DNA from: Palaemon carinicauda
Lineage: Eukaryota > Arthropoda > Malacostraca > Decapoda > Palaemonidae
Reading direction: 5' to 3'
Length of the DNA: 64,000 bases
Assembly (NCBI RefSeq): GCF_036898095.1
Contig: NC_090746.1
Coordinates: 59,751,919 to 59,815,918, forward strand
The position numbers were made by a program, and so were the translations under genes. Of the stretch, positions 45,526 to 56,238 are shown one piece after another; position 1 is the stretch's first letter; each line of letters starts with the position of its first letter. Below the pieces are notes generated by a model. That model was not told where the DNA came from. It saw nothing but the letters and a program-made list of their open reading frames with translations, and ran no database searches.

Positions 45526-45838
45526 ATTATTATTACTATTATTATTACTAGCCAAGCTACAACCCTAGATGTTAAAGCAAGATGCTACCAGCCCAACAGG
45601 GAAAAATAGCCCAGTGAGGAAAGGAAACAAGGAAATAAATAAATGATGAGAACAAATTAACAATAAATCATTCTACAAACAGTAACACCATCAAAACAGA
45701 TATGTAATATATAAACTATAAAAAGACTTATGTCAGCCTGTCCAACATAAAAACATTTGCGGCAACTTTGAACTTTTGAAGTTCAGTTGATTCAACTACC
45801 CGATTAGAAATATCATTCCACAGCTTAGTTACAGCTGG

Positions 45839-45842
<4 letters not shown>
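45526..45842 (-). mobile_element. LINE 3' end, copy 2 (longest)
   Basis: The minus-strand reading begins IPAVTKLWNDISNRVVESTE and ends FMLDRLT followed by TAA, the typical C-terminal end (LWN motif) of a non-LTR reverse transcriptase ORF of CR1/Jockey type. A ~230-base 3' UTR and a TAATAA-type tail follow. It is truncated at its 5' end against a TA microsatellite. Confidence 0.85.
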
Positions 45843-45889
<47 letters not shown>

Positions 45890-45892
<3 letters not shown>

Positions 45893-46466
45893 TGATACCT
45901 CTGGATACGAAAGTTTCTGCTTACGAAAAATTCAGGATACAAAAAGCGATACAAAGATTTTTATGCCCCAGTATACAAAAAAATTTTCAGGATACGAAAA
46001 GCTTACGAGATCCCAACTCGTCGCCGAGAGTACAGAACCTTTTTTTTCAGGGTATCAACCCTTAATTTAGGTGTACAGGTAACAATACACCTCCACTGAT
46101 CCAAATGCTTTACATACAGTACCGTAACTTTTATACAGTAGTAAAGAAAATGGACCGTTTTCTTAGGGCTTGGAGGCTATAACTACATTATTGAATAATC
46201 TCATGGTGGTTTCTGGAATGGATTAGGCTGTTTTTAACGGTTGGGTTAATTATTGAATGATAGAAATGGCTGCAATGCATGTTTATTGCTACAGTTTAGC
46301 GTGTTTATGAAAGAAAAGGTGACTTTTTGTAAGGCTTGGAACGGATTAGGCTATTTACATGTAAAACGCGACTCAGGATATGAAAAAATCAGGATACGAA
46401 ACCGTATCCTGAACGGATTACTTTCGTATCCTGAACGGATTACTTTCGTATCCTGAGGCATCACTG
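45890..46466. mobile_element. TA-flanked MITE, 577 bp, inside (TA)n
   Basis: TIRs: CAGTGATACCTCTGGATACG, and the inverse of CAGTGATGCCTCAGGATACG. It is flanked by TA within a TA microsatellite on both sides. Subterminal repeats of ggatacgaaa recur several times. No transposase is present. Confidence 0.87.
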
Positions 46467-46509
46467 TATATATATATATATATATATATACTGTATATAT
46501 ACACACAAC

Positions 46510-46740
46510 ATTATTACTATTATTATTACTAGCCAAGCTACAACCCTAGTTGTTAAAGCAAGATGCTACCAGCCCAAAGACTACAACAGGGAAAAATAGC
46601 CCAGTGAGGAAAGGAAACAAGGAAATAAATAAATGATGAGAACAAATTAACAATAAATCATTCTACAAACAGTAACAACGTCAAAACAGATATGTCATAT
46701 ATAAACTATAAAAAGACTTATGTCAGCCTGTCCAACATAA
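46510..46740 (-). mobile_element. LINE 3' end, copy 3
   Basis: Same 3' UTR and TAATAA-type tail as the copies at 38,953 and 45,526. Only the last codons (MLDRLT then stop) remain. It abuts the ICR of element B2. Confidence 0.83.
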
Positions 46741-47136
46741 AAAAAAATACAAATTACTTAAAATTTGTGATTTGTTCCAACATGGAGTACTTACCTCGAA
46801 CTACTTTCTTAGGAGACATACTTTAGGAGGTGGGAGTGTCCTTCAGGACCTAGAGACCGTGACGAGTATAGAAGAGGAACCTAGATAGGAGACTAGGTTC
46901 TGCTGACCCCAAGGAAAACACGAGAAAATAGGGAAAACCACGCAAAAACCCATCTTAGTGTCTAAGTAACTCACCTCTGCAAGAAATCCTAGGAGACATG
47001 TCCTTCCCATGGCAGTTTCAGGGGGCTACTGGAGTCATTTCTGGTAAGGGAATAGGGGAAGGAAGAACAAGGGGGTTAAGGAAGGAACCTGTGTCTCTTG
47101 GACTTACTACCCGCGATTATCACTGGGGCTACACCT

Positions 47137-48130
47137 TTAAACCGTTTGGAGCACGGAAATGACGGGACCGAGCGAGAACCCGTCCAGGGACTTCCTCGAG
47201 TAGTCCTTCAAGTAGTGAGCTGTAAAGGTCGACTGGCTAGACCAAGTACCTGCCCTCAGGATTTGGCCCACTGCCCTGTTTTTCTCAAACGCCAATGAAG
47301 TACTTAGACCCCTAATGTCGTGGGGTCTGGGCTTTCCTGGAAGGGGGACCCCTGCACTACTATAGGCCCTGACGATCACTTGCCGTAGCCAGAAGGAGAT
47401 TGTATTCTTGGAGACTGTCTTCTTCACAAGTCCCGAGGAGACGAACAGACTCTTGATCTCGGGTCGAAGCCTAGCTGTCCTCTCTAAATACTTCCGTACT
47501 GCCCTGATAGGGCACAGCCACAAGTCCCGAAGGATGGTACGAACCTGAAGGTAGCTTCACGCCAACCCTTCGAGTGTGACACCACGTACGACAGCCCGTG
47601 AATCTCCCCTACCCGTTTTGCTGATGCCAGAGCTAACAGAAAAACTGTCTTGAGGGTGAGCTCCTTGTCCAAAATGTCCTTTAGGGGTTCGAAGGGAGGT
47701 TCTGACAGCATCTTCAGGACTCTGGCCACGTCCCAATGGGGCACCCTAACGGCTTGAGGGGGGCATGATTGTTCGAAGCCCCTGATGAGCATCAAGATAT
47801 GTCTGGAAGCACCCAGGTCAATGCCCTTTAGGAGGAAGACTTGACCCAGGGCAGCCCGGACTCCTTTGATAGCTGGGATGGACATGTTTACCTCGTCCCT
47901 GAGATAGACTAGGAAGTCCGCTATCTCTGGAATGGAGGCCCTCAATGGTTTGATGTTCCTCAAGACGCACCACTTAGTGAAGGTGGCCCATTTCGCCTGG
48001 TATACTGCGGCTGATGAACGCCAGATACCCTGAAATCCTTGCTGCCGCTCTCGACGAATATCCTTCCTTCCTCAGAAGACGCTCGATGAAGGCAGAGGGA
48101 CAGAGGGTTTTCGTGGAACCTTTGAAAGTG
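47137..48130 (-). pseudogene. B2 tyrosine recombinase
   Basis: N-terminal AFIERLLRKEGYSSRAAARI, then a frame change to AAVYQAKWATFTKWC. The core has LASAKRVGEIHGLSY (catalytic Arg). The C-terminal part has RPHDIRGLSTSLAF (H-x-x-R) and TAHYLKD with the nucleophile Tyr. All catalytic residues I can check are present, but at least two frame changes remain. It is the best-preserved B recombinase here. Confidence 0.85.
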
Positions 48131-49770
48131 GGGCTGCCGGAGAAAGTCTGGTCTGTCCGGAAGGGGCCAAGGTGGAAGGCGCGCCAGTTCCTTTAGATCT
48201 GCGAACCACTCTCTCTCCGGCCACCAGGGCGCTACCAAAGTCATCCAAAGGTTGTCCGCTCGCCTCACTCTGTTGAGGACTTGCCTGAGCATCCCGCAGG
48301 GAGGGAGGGCGTAAACGTCGAGGTTGTCCCAAGGGTGCTGGAAGGCGTCCTCGAACGCCGCTTGTGGATCTGGCACAGGAGAACAAAACACGGGGAGCTG
48401 TGCGTTCAGTCTCCTTGCAAAGAGGTCTAACACTGGCGAGCCCCTTTTCTGAATAAGGGTCTTGGCCACTTCCGGGTGCAAGGACCACTCGGATCCTACC
48501 ACTTGACCCATTCTGCTGAGGCCGTCGGCCAGGACGTTTCTCTTCCCTGGAATGAACCTTGCTGAGATCTTGATCTGTTCCCCTTCGGCCCATTCCAGCA
48601 GTTCCATCGTGAGGTCGCGCAACTCCTTCGATTTTAGTCCTCCTTGTTTCTTTATGTAGGCCACCACCGTGGCGTTGTCGCACATCAATGCCACGGTGTT
48701 TCCCCGGAGCTGATGGACGAACTCTAGACACGCTCTTCGCACTGCCATCATCTCTAGCACGTTTATGTGCCGGTTTTTCTCTTCGTCCGTCCAACTTCCC
48801 CTTGCTGTCTTGTCGAGGAAATGGGCACCCCACCCCTCCTTGGATGCGTACGTGAACAGGAGCATCTCCGGAGGGTTAGCTGCGAAGGGCATTCCTTTGA
48901 GGGTGTTCGATCTGGCGAGCCACCACTCTAGGACTTCCTTCGTCTCCGGGAACACCGGGACCACCTTGTGGGGGGAGTCTCTCTGGTTCCAGGTCTCCTT
49001 CAGGTTCCATTGTACTCCCCTGAGTTTGAGCCTCCCCTGGGGGACTAGCTTCTCTAACGACACGAGGTGGCCTATCAGTCTTTGACAGTCCTTGGCTCTC
49101 CTGGGCTGGTCCGAAAGGAAGGGCCGGAGGATCTGGTCCAAGTTGTCCAGTCTCTCCGCGAAAGGGAAAGCTCTCGCCAACCGGGAGTCCGGGACCATTC
49201 CGAGGTAGTTCATCCTGGTGGAGGGTATCAGTTGGGACTTCTCCAGGTTGATGATGATACCCAGGACGTTGCAGTACTTCCCCTGAGGCTGAAAGCAACA
49301 ACCAAACTTCCAGGTACCGAATCAGGCGGATTCCCTGTTCGTGTGCCCAGGCTGAGACTGTTGTGAAGACCCTCGTGAAGACCTGAGGGGCTGTGAACAG
49401 ACCGAAGCAGAGGGTCTTGAACTGCAACGCTTGGGTACCCCATTTAACCCTTAGGTACTTCCTGCTGGAGGGGTGAACAGGGATTTGGAAGTATGCGTCC
49501 TTGAGGTCTATGGACATCATGAAGTCCCCCTCCCTCAAGGCTGCTAGGACCGACTTCGGAGTGTCCATCTTGAAGTCGGTCTTGCACATGAACCTGTTGA
49601 GGGCTGAGAGGTCTGACTGGTTTCCAGCCCCCTGTCGCTTTCTCCACCAGGAAGAGTCTGCTGTAGAACCCTGGACCCGGGTTCTTGACGGGTTCTATCG
49701 CCCCTTTCGCCAACATCGCAGAGACCTCTTCTTGTAGGGCCGTCCTTCTCAAGGGGTCTTTGGGTGCCAA
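48131..49770 (-). pseudogene. B2 reverse transcriptase-RNase H
   Basis: RT starts PKDPLRRTALQEEVSAMLAK in one frame, shifts to MCKTDFKMDTPKSVLAALRE and SIDLKDAYFQIPVHPSSRKY, then shifts again before YLGMVPDSRLARAF. The active-site box reads YLEVW where its sister B1 has YLDDW, so both catalytic Asp are lost. RNase H is in one long frame: MLLFTYASKEGWGAHFL, INVLEMMAVRRACLEFV, ALMCDNATVVAYIKKQGG, NVLADGLSR, with the VLDLFARRLNAQLPVFCSPV extension. The first RNase H Asp also reads Tyr (TYASKEG for TDASKEG). Confidence 0.88.
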
Positions 49771-50193
49771 CCACTCTGCCTGCTGATCTGGAATCAGCAG
49801 GCAACCTGTACCCTTCTTTCAGGACTGCTACGGTCCTCGGATCTGCTCCGTAGTCTCGCCATGCTTGCCAAGAACGATTGAGGCATCCCCCCCCCACCTG
49901 AGGCTTCGGCAGGAGTAGGGGGCCTCTCTCCCTACCTTCTTCGAGAGGCGCGGCCTGAACGACCTCTCCTGGCGGCCGCATAAGAAGGCCTGAAGTTTGA
50001 CTGTGCAGCCGGTGTTCCTCTACGGATGGGGGCTGCGAAGGCTGAGGCCAGGCCATAGTAGGGGCGTCTCTCCTGGGCTGGCTAGGTGAGGCGCGAGGAG
50101 GGAGGGAGACGTCGAAGGGTGCCCTTCTATGGGCAGGTCTTCTTGCTGGAGGGGGTCTGAGTTCTCCCGTATCCTTTAGCTTCCTGACCCTCT

Positions 50194-52422
50194 CTACTGT
50201 CTCCTCCACTTCAGGGGGAAGACCGAGTGGTCCCACAGGGGTAGGCTCCTCAGGGACCTCGTTTCTCTGTCCGGGAGCCTCCTGACGAGTTTGTTGAGCA
50301 CAGTGTCCCTTTTCCGCAGTATCCAATTGGCGGCTTGCGCGATGGACTGGTACAAGAGGAACTTTAGGGCCTTACCTCCCGAGCTAATCAGCTTCTCCAG
50401 CAAGGCCTGGTTCTCCAGGACTGCGAGATCGTACGAGGACTGGAAGCCTACCAGCGTGGATGCCCACCAATCTAGCCACGAGGATACATGCACCAGGTCC
50501 TAGGCTATCTCCTCCATCATGGCAGTTTCCGAAGGGGAGAAACAAACCGGGGCGGTGGTAGCCCTCTCTTCAGCTGCTCCTTGCTCCAGGATGGCGACTG
50601 CTGGCTCCACAGTACAGGGACCCGCGCTGTGCCCTTCGGGAAGGTAAAAACGGCTCTGGGACTTTAGGCCTTGGAGAACTTTGGAGGAGCTCTGGTTCTT
50701 GGAAGCTTCCGCGTGGTTGGCCACGATCTTGTCAACGTGAGCCATACCCAGCCTAACATCCCTAGCCAAAGGAAGGGCTAGTGAGGGTCTCTGCTGCACA
50801 GGAGCATCTACCAGCCTGCTGAGGCTCGAGAACCAGACTTCGTCCGAGGAGGGCTCGGGTTCGTCCAGCCTGTGGTGACGCCTAATGAGGCCTATCACTC
50901 ACCTGTAGGCCGAAACTTCTGCTGCCGAACCTTCCACGCCGTCCTCTACATTCTCCGTAGGACGCTCTACTGCTTGTGACGGAGGGCACCGTACAGGTAG
51001 GAGGAATCTTCTTGGAGTGGTCAGGTTTCGGCGGCTCAGGGCGTAGAACGGGCATCGCCGCTGGGACGGAGGTCTGCGTCCTGGACTTATCCCTGCTTAT
51101 GGAGGTCCAGGGACCTCCGGCTTGCTCGTCTAAGGGAGTTGCCTCTCTCGTTCCGGTCGACTCATTGTTGATTTGGAGGTTGGGACGCGGCTGCCAGACC
51201 GAAGGGGCGACTCTCTCCGCTGGGCGGATGGAGTCGGAACCTTAGCGGGCTTATGCCTGTCTCCGTCGATCGTATCTGCTGCTGGGGACATATCCCACTG
51301 GTGAGCGAGCCCTTGGGAGCCAACCCGAGGTGCCCGGAACTGCTGACATTTTCAGAAGTTGGCTTCGTGGAATGACGACCCATTCTTCACCCGGGGAGCC
51401 ACTTCTCCGTCTTCCGAGGAGCATGAGTAGGCCTCGACCGAGGAGCCCGAAGACTTGTAGGCTCTCACTGATGGCTCCGAGTCACGCCGCATTGCTGGTG
51501 GGTCCACGCGTCGCTCGGTCGGCGACGAAGGCTCCAGGAAGACGGACGGGAACATAGTTGAAGGCGCTGGAGGGGAGCGGGGGAGCTCCTTGTTGGGGAA
51601 CCAGGTGTCGAACCCCTCTTCCATCCTCAAAGGTGACCTGAAGGGAGTCTTCGGCGGCGCCCACGCAAGAGAGTCTGACGGCAGCGAGTCTTCCTTCTCG
51701 GCGACACCCTCGGCTGCGGAAGCACCTGAAAGACATGTCCACGAGGCGGGAGAAGAGGCTGCAACATTTTTCCCCCACATAGAATCATCCGACACGGGCC
51801 CTGCCTGCACCAGGGTTCCGTCCCTCGAACACACTCCCGTCCCTCCCTCAGGACCCTCACTTGCCTGGAACGACGACAAAACCCCACTATCTCGTAATTC
51901 AGACTCCTGGGGAAGAGCCACAGGCCTCTTCCCCCCAACTGACTTACCTCGTCCCCTACTCTGGGTAGGGGAAGACGGCAGCGAGGCCCTGTCCGAAGAT
52001 ACGACCGGCGAAGCAAGAGGCGAAGAGACGCTCGGTTTCCTAGGCGATCTCTTAGACGACTTCTTTTTCTTAGTGCCGTAGCGCACCCACTGCACCTCGT
52101 TCCAGGACTCGCACTCCGGACACGTGGCTGTAGGGGAACACACACTGCCCCTACACGAAGAACACAAGGAGTGCGGGTCAACTTCAGGCTTAGAGAGGAA
52201 GGCTCCACACGATTTTCCGGCCATAGGCCAGGACAACGACGGGGATGCTCCATTAAGCACTAGTAAGGCACCGCGAGACACAGGAACACAGAGGGAAAAG
52301 GATAAGGGAGAGCACAAAGGGACCGCGTGAGACACAAAGGGTCGCACTGGGCAAGGAGAGCGTCGTGATGTTACTGCGACGTGACCAGAGAACTTACTGG
52401 GGATCGAGACCTGAGCAAGCAT
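50194..52422 (-). pseudogene. B2 gag-like ORF
   Basis: The frame open from 52,422 holds the zinc-binding cluster at residues 72-104 (VDPHSLCSSCRGSVCS, CPECESW), with the likely start at the internal Met near residue 67. Later blocks are LPLARDVRLGMAHVDKIVAN (50,500-50,898) and SSWLDWWASTLVGFQ (50,194-50,493). It is closely similar to B1 gag. Frame changes separate the blocks. Confidence 0.8.
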
Positions 52423-52615
52423 GCTCTCTGACCCGGGGTCGCCTCAGGGCGCATATCACTCCGCCAAAGGTTACCCCGCATAGAAAACGGGAGTAGGGTA
52501 AACTTTGGTCAGTTGGGAGGAGATCCCAGATACTCCTAAGAAAGTAGTTCGAGGTAAGTACTCCGTGTTGGAACAAACACTATTTACACTTAACTAATGT
52601 AGGAAATTCACCTAC

Positions 52616-52754
52616 CGCTATCACAAAAGTGTTGCGTTCTGCTTGGGAAGGGTGCCATTCACATGCTATTACATCATATTTCTGTTGAGTTCTACTAACT
52701 CTCTTGATGATCTCTGTAGGCCTCTCTAAAGATATAAGTGCTAGATAACGTCGT
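52616..52754 (-). CDS. WDR59: WDR59 exon b (WD40 blade 1)
   Basis: One base plus 46 codons. It starts RRYLALISLERPTEIIKRV and contains YDVIACEWHP, the equivalent of the first-blade sequence in WDR59. The acceptor is ttacag and the donor gtaggt. Its donor lies only about 40 bases left of the right end of a B-family DIRS element, which therefore inserted very close to the splice site. The exon ends in phase 0 (…FVIA), and the next exon starts FGERAEVCMW. Confidence 0.93.
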
Positions 52755-53467
52755 CTGTAATTAAAAATGCAAAAAATTAAATTGTGTAACAATTAACATT
52801 TCTCCATTCAAACTTGTCAATAAGACTCATTTGCTGACAAAATGGCCAAAGAAATATTCAATATTTTGTTTTATAAACAAAACCTGCATGAATAAATCAG
52901 AGACTATCTGCACACATCAAAACATCTTGACCCATCAATTGAGCAGTGGAACATACTTCCCCCAGCTTTGTAAAGATTAAAAAGTAAATGAGATATAATA
53001 AACTGAGAAGTGGTCACTTCCTCCATATAAAAAGGCTCCACAGGTATTCTCATGAAGTACGGTATATCAAGTACAATAATAGAGCGTCCTGAGATTACAT
53101 TAAAAATTTCATTCTTTAAAGATATTTCTAAAATTGTAACAGATCAAAAACTCATTTAAGTGAGATGTAGATAAGCTTAACTCTGGAAGGCTGCATCTCT
53201 TATGAATGAATGAAAAATGAACAAGGATGATGGCCCAATGTGGTAAAATTCATTAATTACTAAACCATCACTATCAAAAAAAGGACAAAATATCTATCTA
53301 CAGGTACTACAAAAAGTTCTATATGAAAATACACTATAGAACGTAACAAAATGTTAATGTAAGAAAGCATAAATTGCATATACAGGTAGCATTAAAAAAA
53401 ATAAATTAAAAATTAATCACAACACATCTACATTAAATACAATGAATACTTGCTTTCCAAAACTTAC
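52755..53467. other. Intron between exons a and b
   Basis: About 710 bases of AT-rich intron with no transposon recognised. Confidence 0.6.
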
Positions 53468-53517
53468 CCAGCCAGAATAGTGTATTCTCCGTTACAGTCC
53501 AGAGCCATGGCACTAGC
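53468..53517 (-). CDS. WDR59: WDR59 exon a (first found; propeller start)
   Basis: Sixteen codons plus two bases read ASAMALDCNGEYTILA, matching the N-terminal strand of WDR59 just before the GRR(Y/F)L motif. The acceptor is ttacag and the donor is gtaagt. It begins in phase 0, so at least one upstream coding exon with the start Met is missing. The split Gly codon (GG|A) is completed by the next exon. I searched by eye up to 64,000 and found no convincing start exon. Confidence 0.88.
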
Positions 53518-53990
53518 CTGTAAATATAAAAAATATTTTTCTTAAACCATACTTTAATTCCATCACTGCAATTCACACATTTTAGGAAAAGCTTCTAACA
53601 TTTAATTTAATGTACCACACAAAACTTGTACATCTCTAATAATAATTTTTGTTTCACAGACACTAGCTTTGATCAACTACTCTTGCCAAATTAATGAAAG
53701 CTCCCAGGGGGATATCAAGATGTTTCTTGTAATTCTTCAGTCTCTACAAGGGTGAGAAAGAGGTTTAGTGGCTGAATTGTTTTTAAACAAAAAAACATTG
53801 AAAATCAGTAAGCTCTTCAAAGAAGCAAAACCTTCAAGTAGAATCATAAGAGAGTAATATTATCCTTAAATCTATCAATCTTGAGGAGAGAATTCCATAT
53901 GAAGATGCACCTCAAGTTTCACGGAACCTTTCAAGTACTTTATGAAGGATTATGTCACTCTTCTGTTATTTAAAGTAATAAGCAAAAGGT
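53518..53990. other. Intron upstream of exon a
   Basis: AT-rich sequence with no exon or repeat recognised. Confidence 0.5.
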
Positions 53991-54829
53991 GATAAATTTG
54001 GAAGTACTTTGTATTTTTCCTAACGATACAAACCTTTAGCTATTTATACAGGGGTATAAATTTCGGCGGAGCTGAAAGGACGGGCCATTAGAATTTGGCG
54101 AGGGTTAACTACTCATCCAGCTAGTTAGTGGGGGGAGTGGGTAGCCAGCTACCCTTCTCACTCACCCTCCTATGACTGTGCTTCACTTTGCTTGGAGGTA
54201 GGACTTTGATGGGGGACAGCGTTGGCGGACAAGTATGTATAAATAGTTAAAGGTTTGTATCGTTATAAAAAATACAAATTACTTTTAAATTTGTCATTCG
54301 TTCCATAACTGGAATACAAACAAATGCTATTTATAGGGGTGACTGACCCATTAGGAGGGCAGATGTCCCTGCCAATCTGGCTTTTGACCTTACCCGGGGT
54401 TCTCCGTAATGTGCAAGTTAGTGCACAAATAAGAAGACCCTAACATCTCGCTGAACCTTGCTAAGCATGGTCTGCGGCTTACACAAGCTGTGTGTTGAGT
54501 TACTAGCAATGCAACTGTCAAGGTATAAGTTATTCCAAGTATTCTAGAATATAACCGAGTTGACCAAGACATTCCCAATACCACCTTACCAGGGTATGGG
54601 GATGCAACAGTACTGTATTGGAACAATACTAGGTTACACAAGGGAGCAAAGGTTTACCTGCAGAGGTTTCAGGTCAGCTTGTGCAGAGGACCAGGATGCT
54701 GATTTCCCCAAGAAAGGGCAGGATGAAGAAAGGAAAAGAGCCAGACATTCCATTTAATTCATTCAGACTAAAACCAGGTAACCAATGTCCTCGACCGTCT
54801 ACTACTTGTCCAATAAGGAGCTTGAGGTA

Positions 54830-56214
54830 CTATACCAGCTGTTGTGCAACTACCACAGGTTCGATAGAAAATATATATAGGTTCCTGTGGGTCACAATTG
54901 CAGGTAGTGGGCGGTGAAAGTTGTCTGACATTTCCACACACCCTCTTGCAACACCTGCGTCACAGAGTAGTTTCTTTTGAAGGCCAGGGACATAGCTATG
55001 CCCGACATCATGAACTCTGGGTTGACATGTTGGAGAGAAATCAGGATTCAGAGCATGGACAATAATCTTGGAAATCCATGCAGAGATGGTGTTTTTTGTA
55101 ATCCTCCACTTGTTTCTGCCCATGCTGATGAAGAGTGAGGGCACTCTGGGCAGAGCTACTGCTGTTTTCTTGAGGAAGCGCCTAAAACATCTTACTGGGC
55201 ATAGTAAATGATGATCTGGGTCATCAGTTACAGTGAGGAGACTTGTTATCCGGAAGAAGTCAAATCTAGTATCTGAAACCCCCCGATTCTGAGTCTTGGC
55301 AACAAACTCAAGGACGAAGCTGAAGTTTAACTCTCTCCATCCCCTTGAATAGGCAACTTCATATGAGAGACCATGAAGTTTGATAACTTATTTGGTCGAA
55401 ACCAAGGCAAGAAGAACACCGTCTTCCAAGTTGGGTGGCGATCTGTTGCCTGGTGTAATGGTTTGTAGGGAAGGCCCTTTAAGGACCGAAGAGCTCGAAC
55501 CTCATTCCAAGGGGATCTCACTTCAGACTGAGGACAGGTAAGTTCATAACTACATATGAGGGAAAGTTCTAATGATGAGGAAATGTCCTTTCCTTTTGGT
55601 TTAAAGGCGAGACTTAAGGCTGAACGATAGCCTTTAATCGCTGAAACAGAAAAGCGCATTTCTTCCCAGAAATACAGGAGGAACTCCACTATTGCTGGAA
55701 TAGTGGCATCGAGCGGAGAGATACACCCTCCATGACACCAACCACAGAAGACGTTCCACTTCGCCTGGTAGACTAAAGCTGACTATTTTTGCAGATATCC
55801 AGACATACTCTTTGCAACTTGATGCAAAAATTCTCTCTTGAGTGAGGAGATGCTGGATAGTCTCCAGGTGTGAAGACTTAGCGAAGCTACTCTCTGGTGT
55901 AAAATGTTGGCATATATTTGTCTGAGTAGATCATATCGTGGCGGAAGTTTTCTCGGAGGCTCTGACAGGAGCTGCAGAAGATCCGGGAACCCTTCTGCGT
56001 GATGCCACATCGGAGCTATGAGGGTCATTGAAAAATTGACTGATGTTCTGGCCTTGCTGAGTACTCTTCTCATCAGACAGAATGGTGGGAATGCGTAAAC
56101 GTCGATGTTGTCCCACCGTTGTTGGAATGCATCTTGCCAGAGAGCCCTGGGGTCTGAGACTATGGAGCAGTACAGCGGGAGTCTGAAGTTCAAGGCCATT
56201 ACAAATAGATTCAC
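54830..56214 (-). pseudogene. A3 recombinase with RNase H extension
   Basis: The extension (LNFRLPLYCSIVSDPRALWQ, WDNIDVYAFPPFCLMRRVLS) passes into the recombinase N-terminus (FLHQVAKSMSGYLQK). EFLLYFWEEMRFSVSAIKGY and CPQSEVRSPWNEVRAL follow. The H-x-x-R box reads VHDVGH (Arg to Gly), while the Tyr (TAHYLQL) is kept. Frameshifts are scattered through it. Confidence 0.8.
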
Positions 56215-56238
56215 ATAAAGTCAGGACTTAGTTGACTA

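Larger units (their letters stand above)
46741..52577 (-). mobile_element. DIRS family B, copy 2 (B2)
   Basis: The right ITR ends at about 52,577 (gaggtaagtactccgtgttg). The matching inverse lies at the left in the ICR (about 46,772, caacatggagtacttacctc), preceded by aatacaaattacttaaaatt. The outer left ITR is missing, with a LINE end in its place. The coding order right to left is gag-like, RT, RNase H, recombinase. It sits in the WDR59 intron between exons b and c, in sense orientation. Confidence 0.88.
4418..53517 (-). other. WDR59: WDR59 gene, ten internal exons (5' and 3' ends outside or not found)
   Basis: WDR59 is a subunit of GATOR2 (with MIOS, WDR24, SEH1L and SEC13), which relieves GATOR1 inhibition of Rag GTPases and so passes amino-acid sufficiency to mTORC1 at the lysosome. 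Reading the minus strand, ten segments with GT donors and AG acceptors join in frame (50, 139, 205, 191, 93, 240, 85, 87, 237 and 149 nt) into about 492 residues. The order matches animal WDR59 as I know it: a seven-bladed WD40 propeller with hallmarks such as AHLSKINGLDW, PVWRAKYT and MPQLRRGENSLLLW, then a polar linker, then LHQEFSLLNTHL, which leads into the RWD domain. RWD and the C-terminal RING region would lie left of base 1. No coding exon carries a stop or frameshift, so the gene looks functional despite about 47 kb of intron. Introns total far more than exons; the largest (38,224-52,615) holds A and B retroelements. The first coding exon, expected just upstream of ASAMALDCNGEY, was not found. 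Confidence 0.93.

Noticed and set aside
38953..46740. SINE family with tRNA-like head
   Set aside because: No A/B box or tRNA head is visible, and the 5' part encodes a LINE RT C-terminus.
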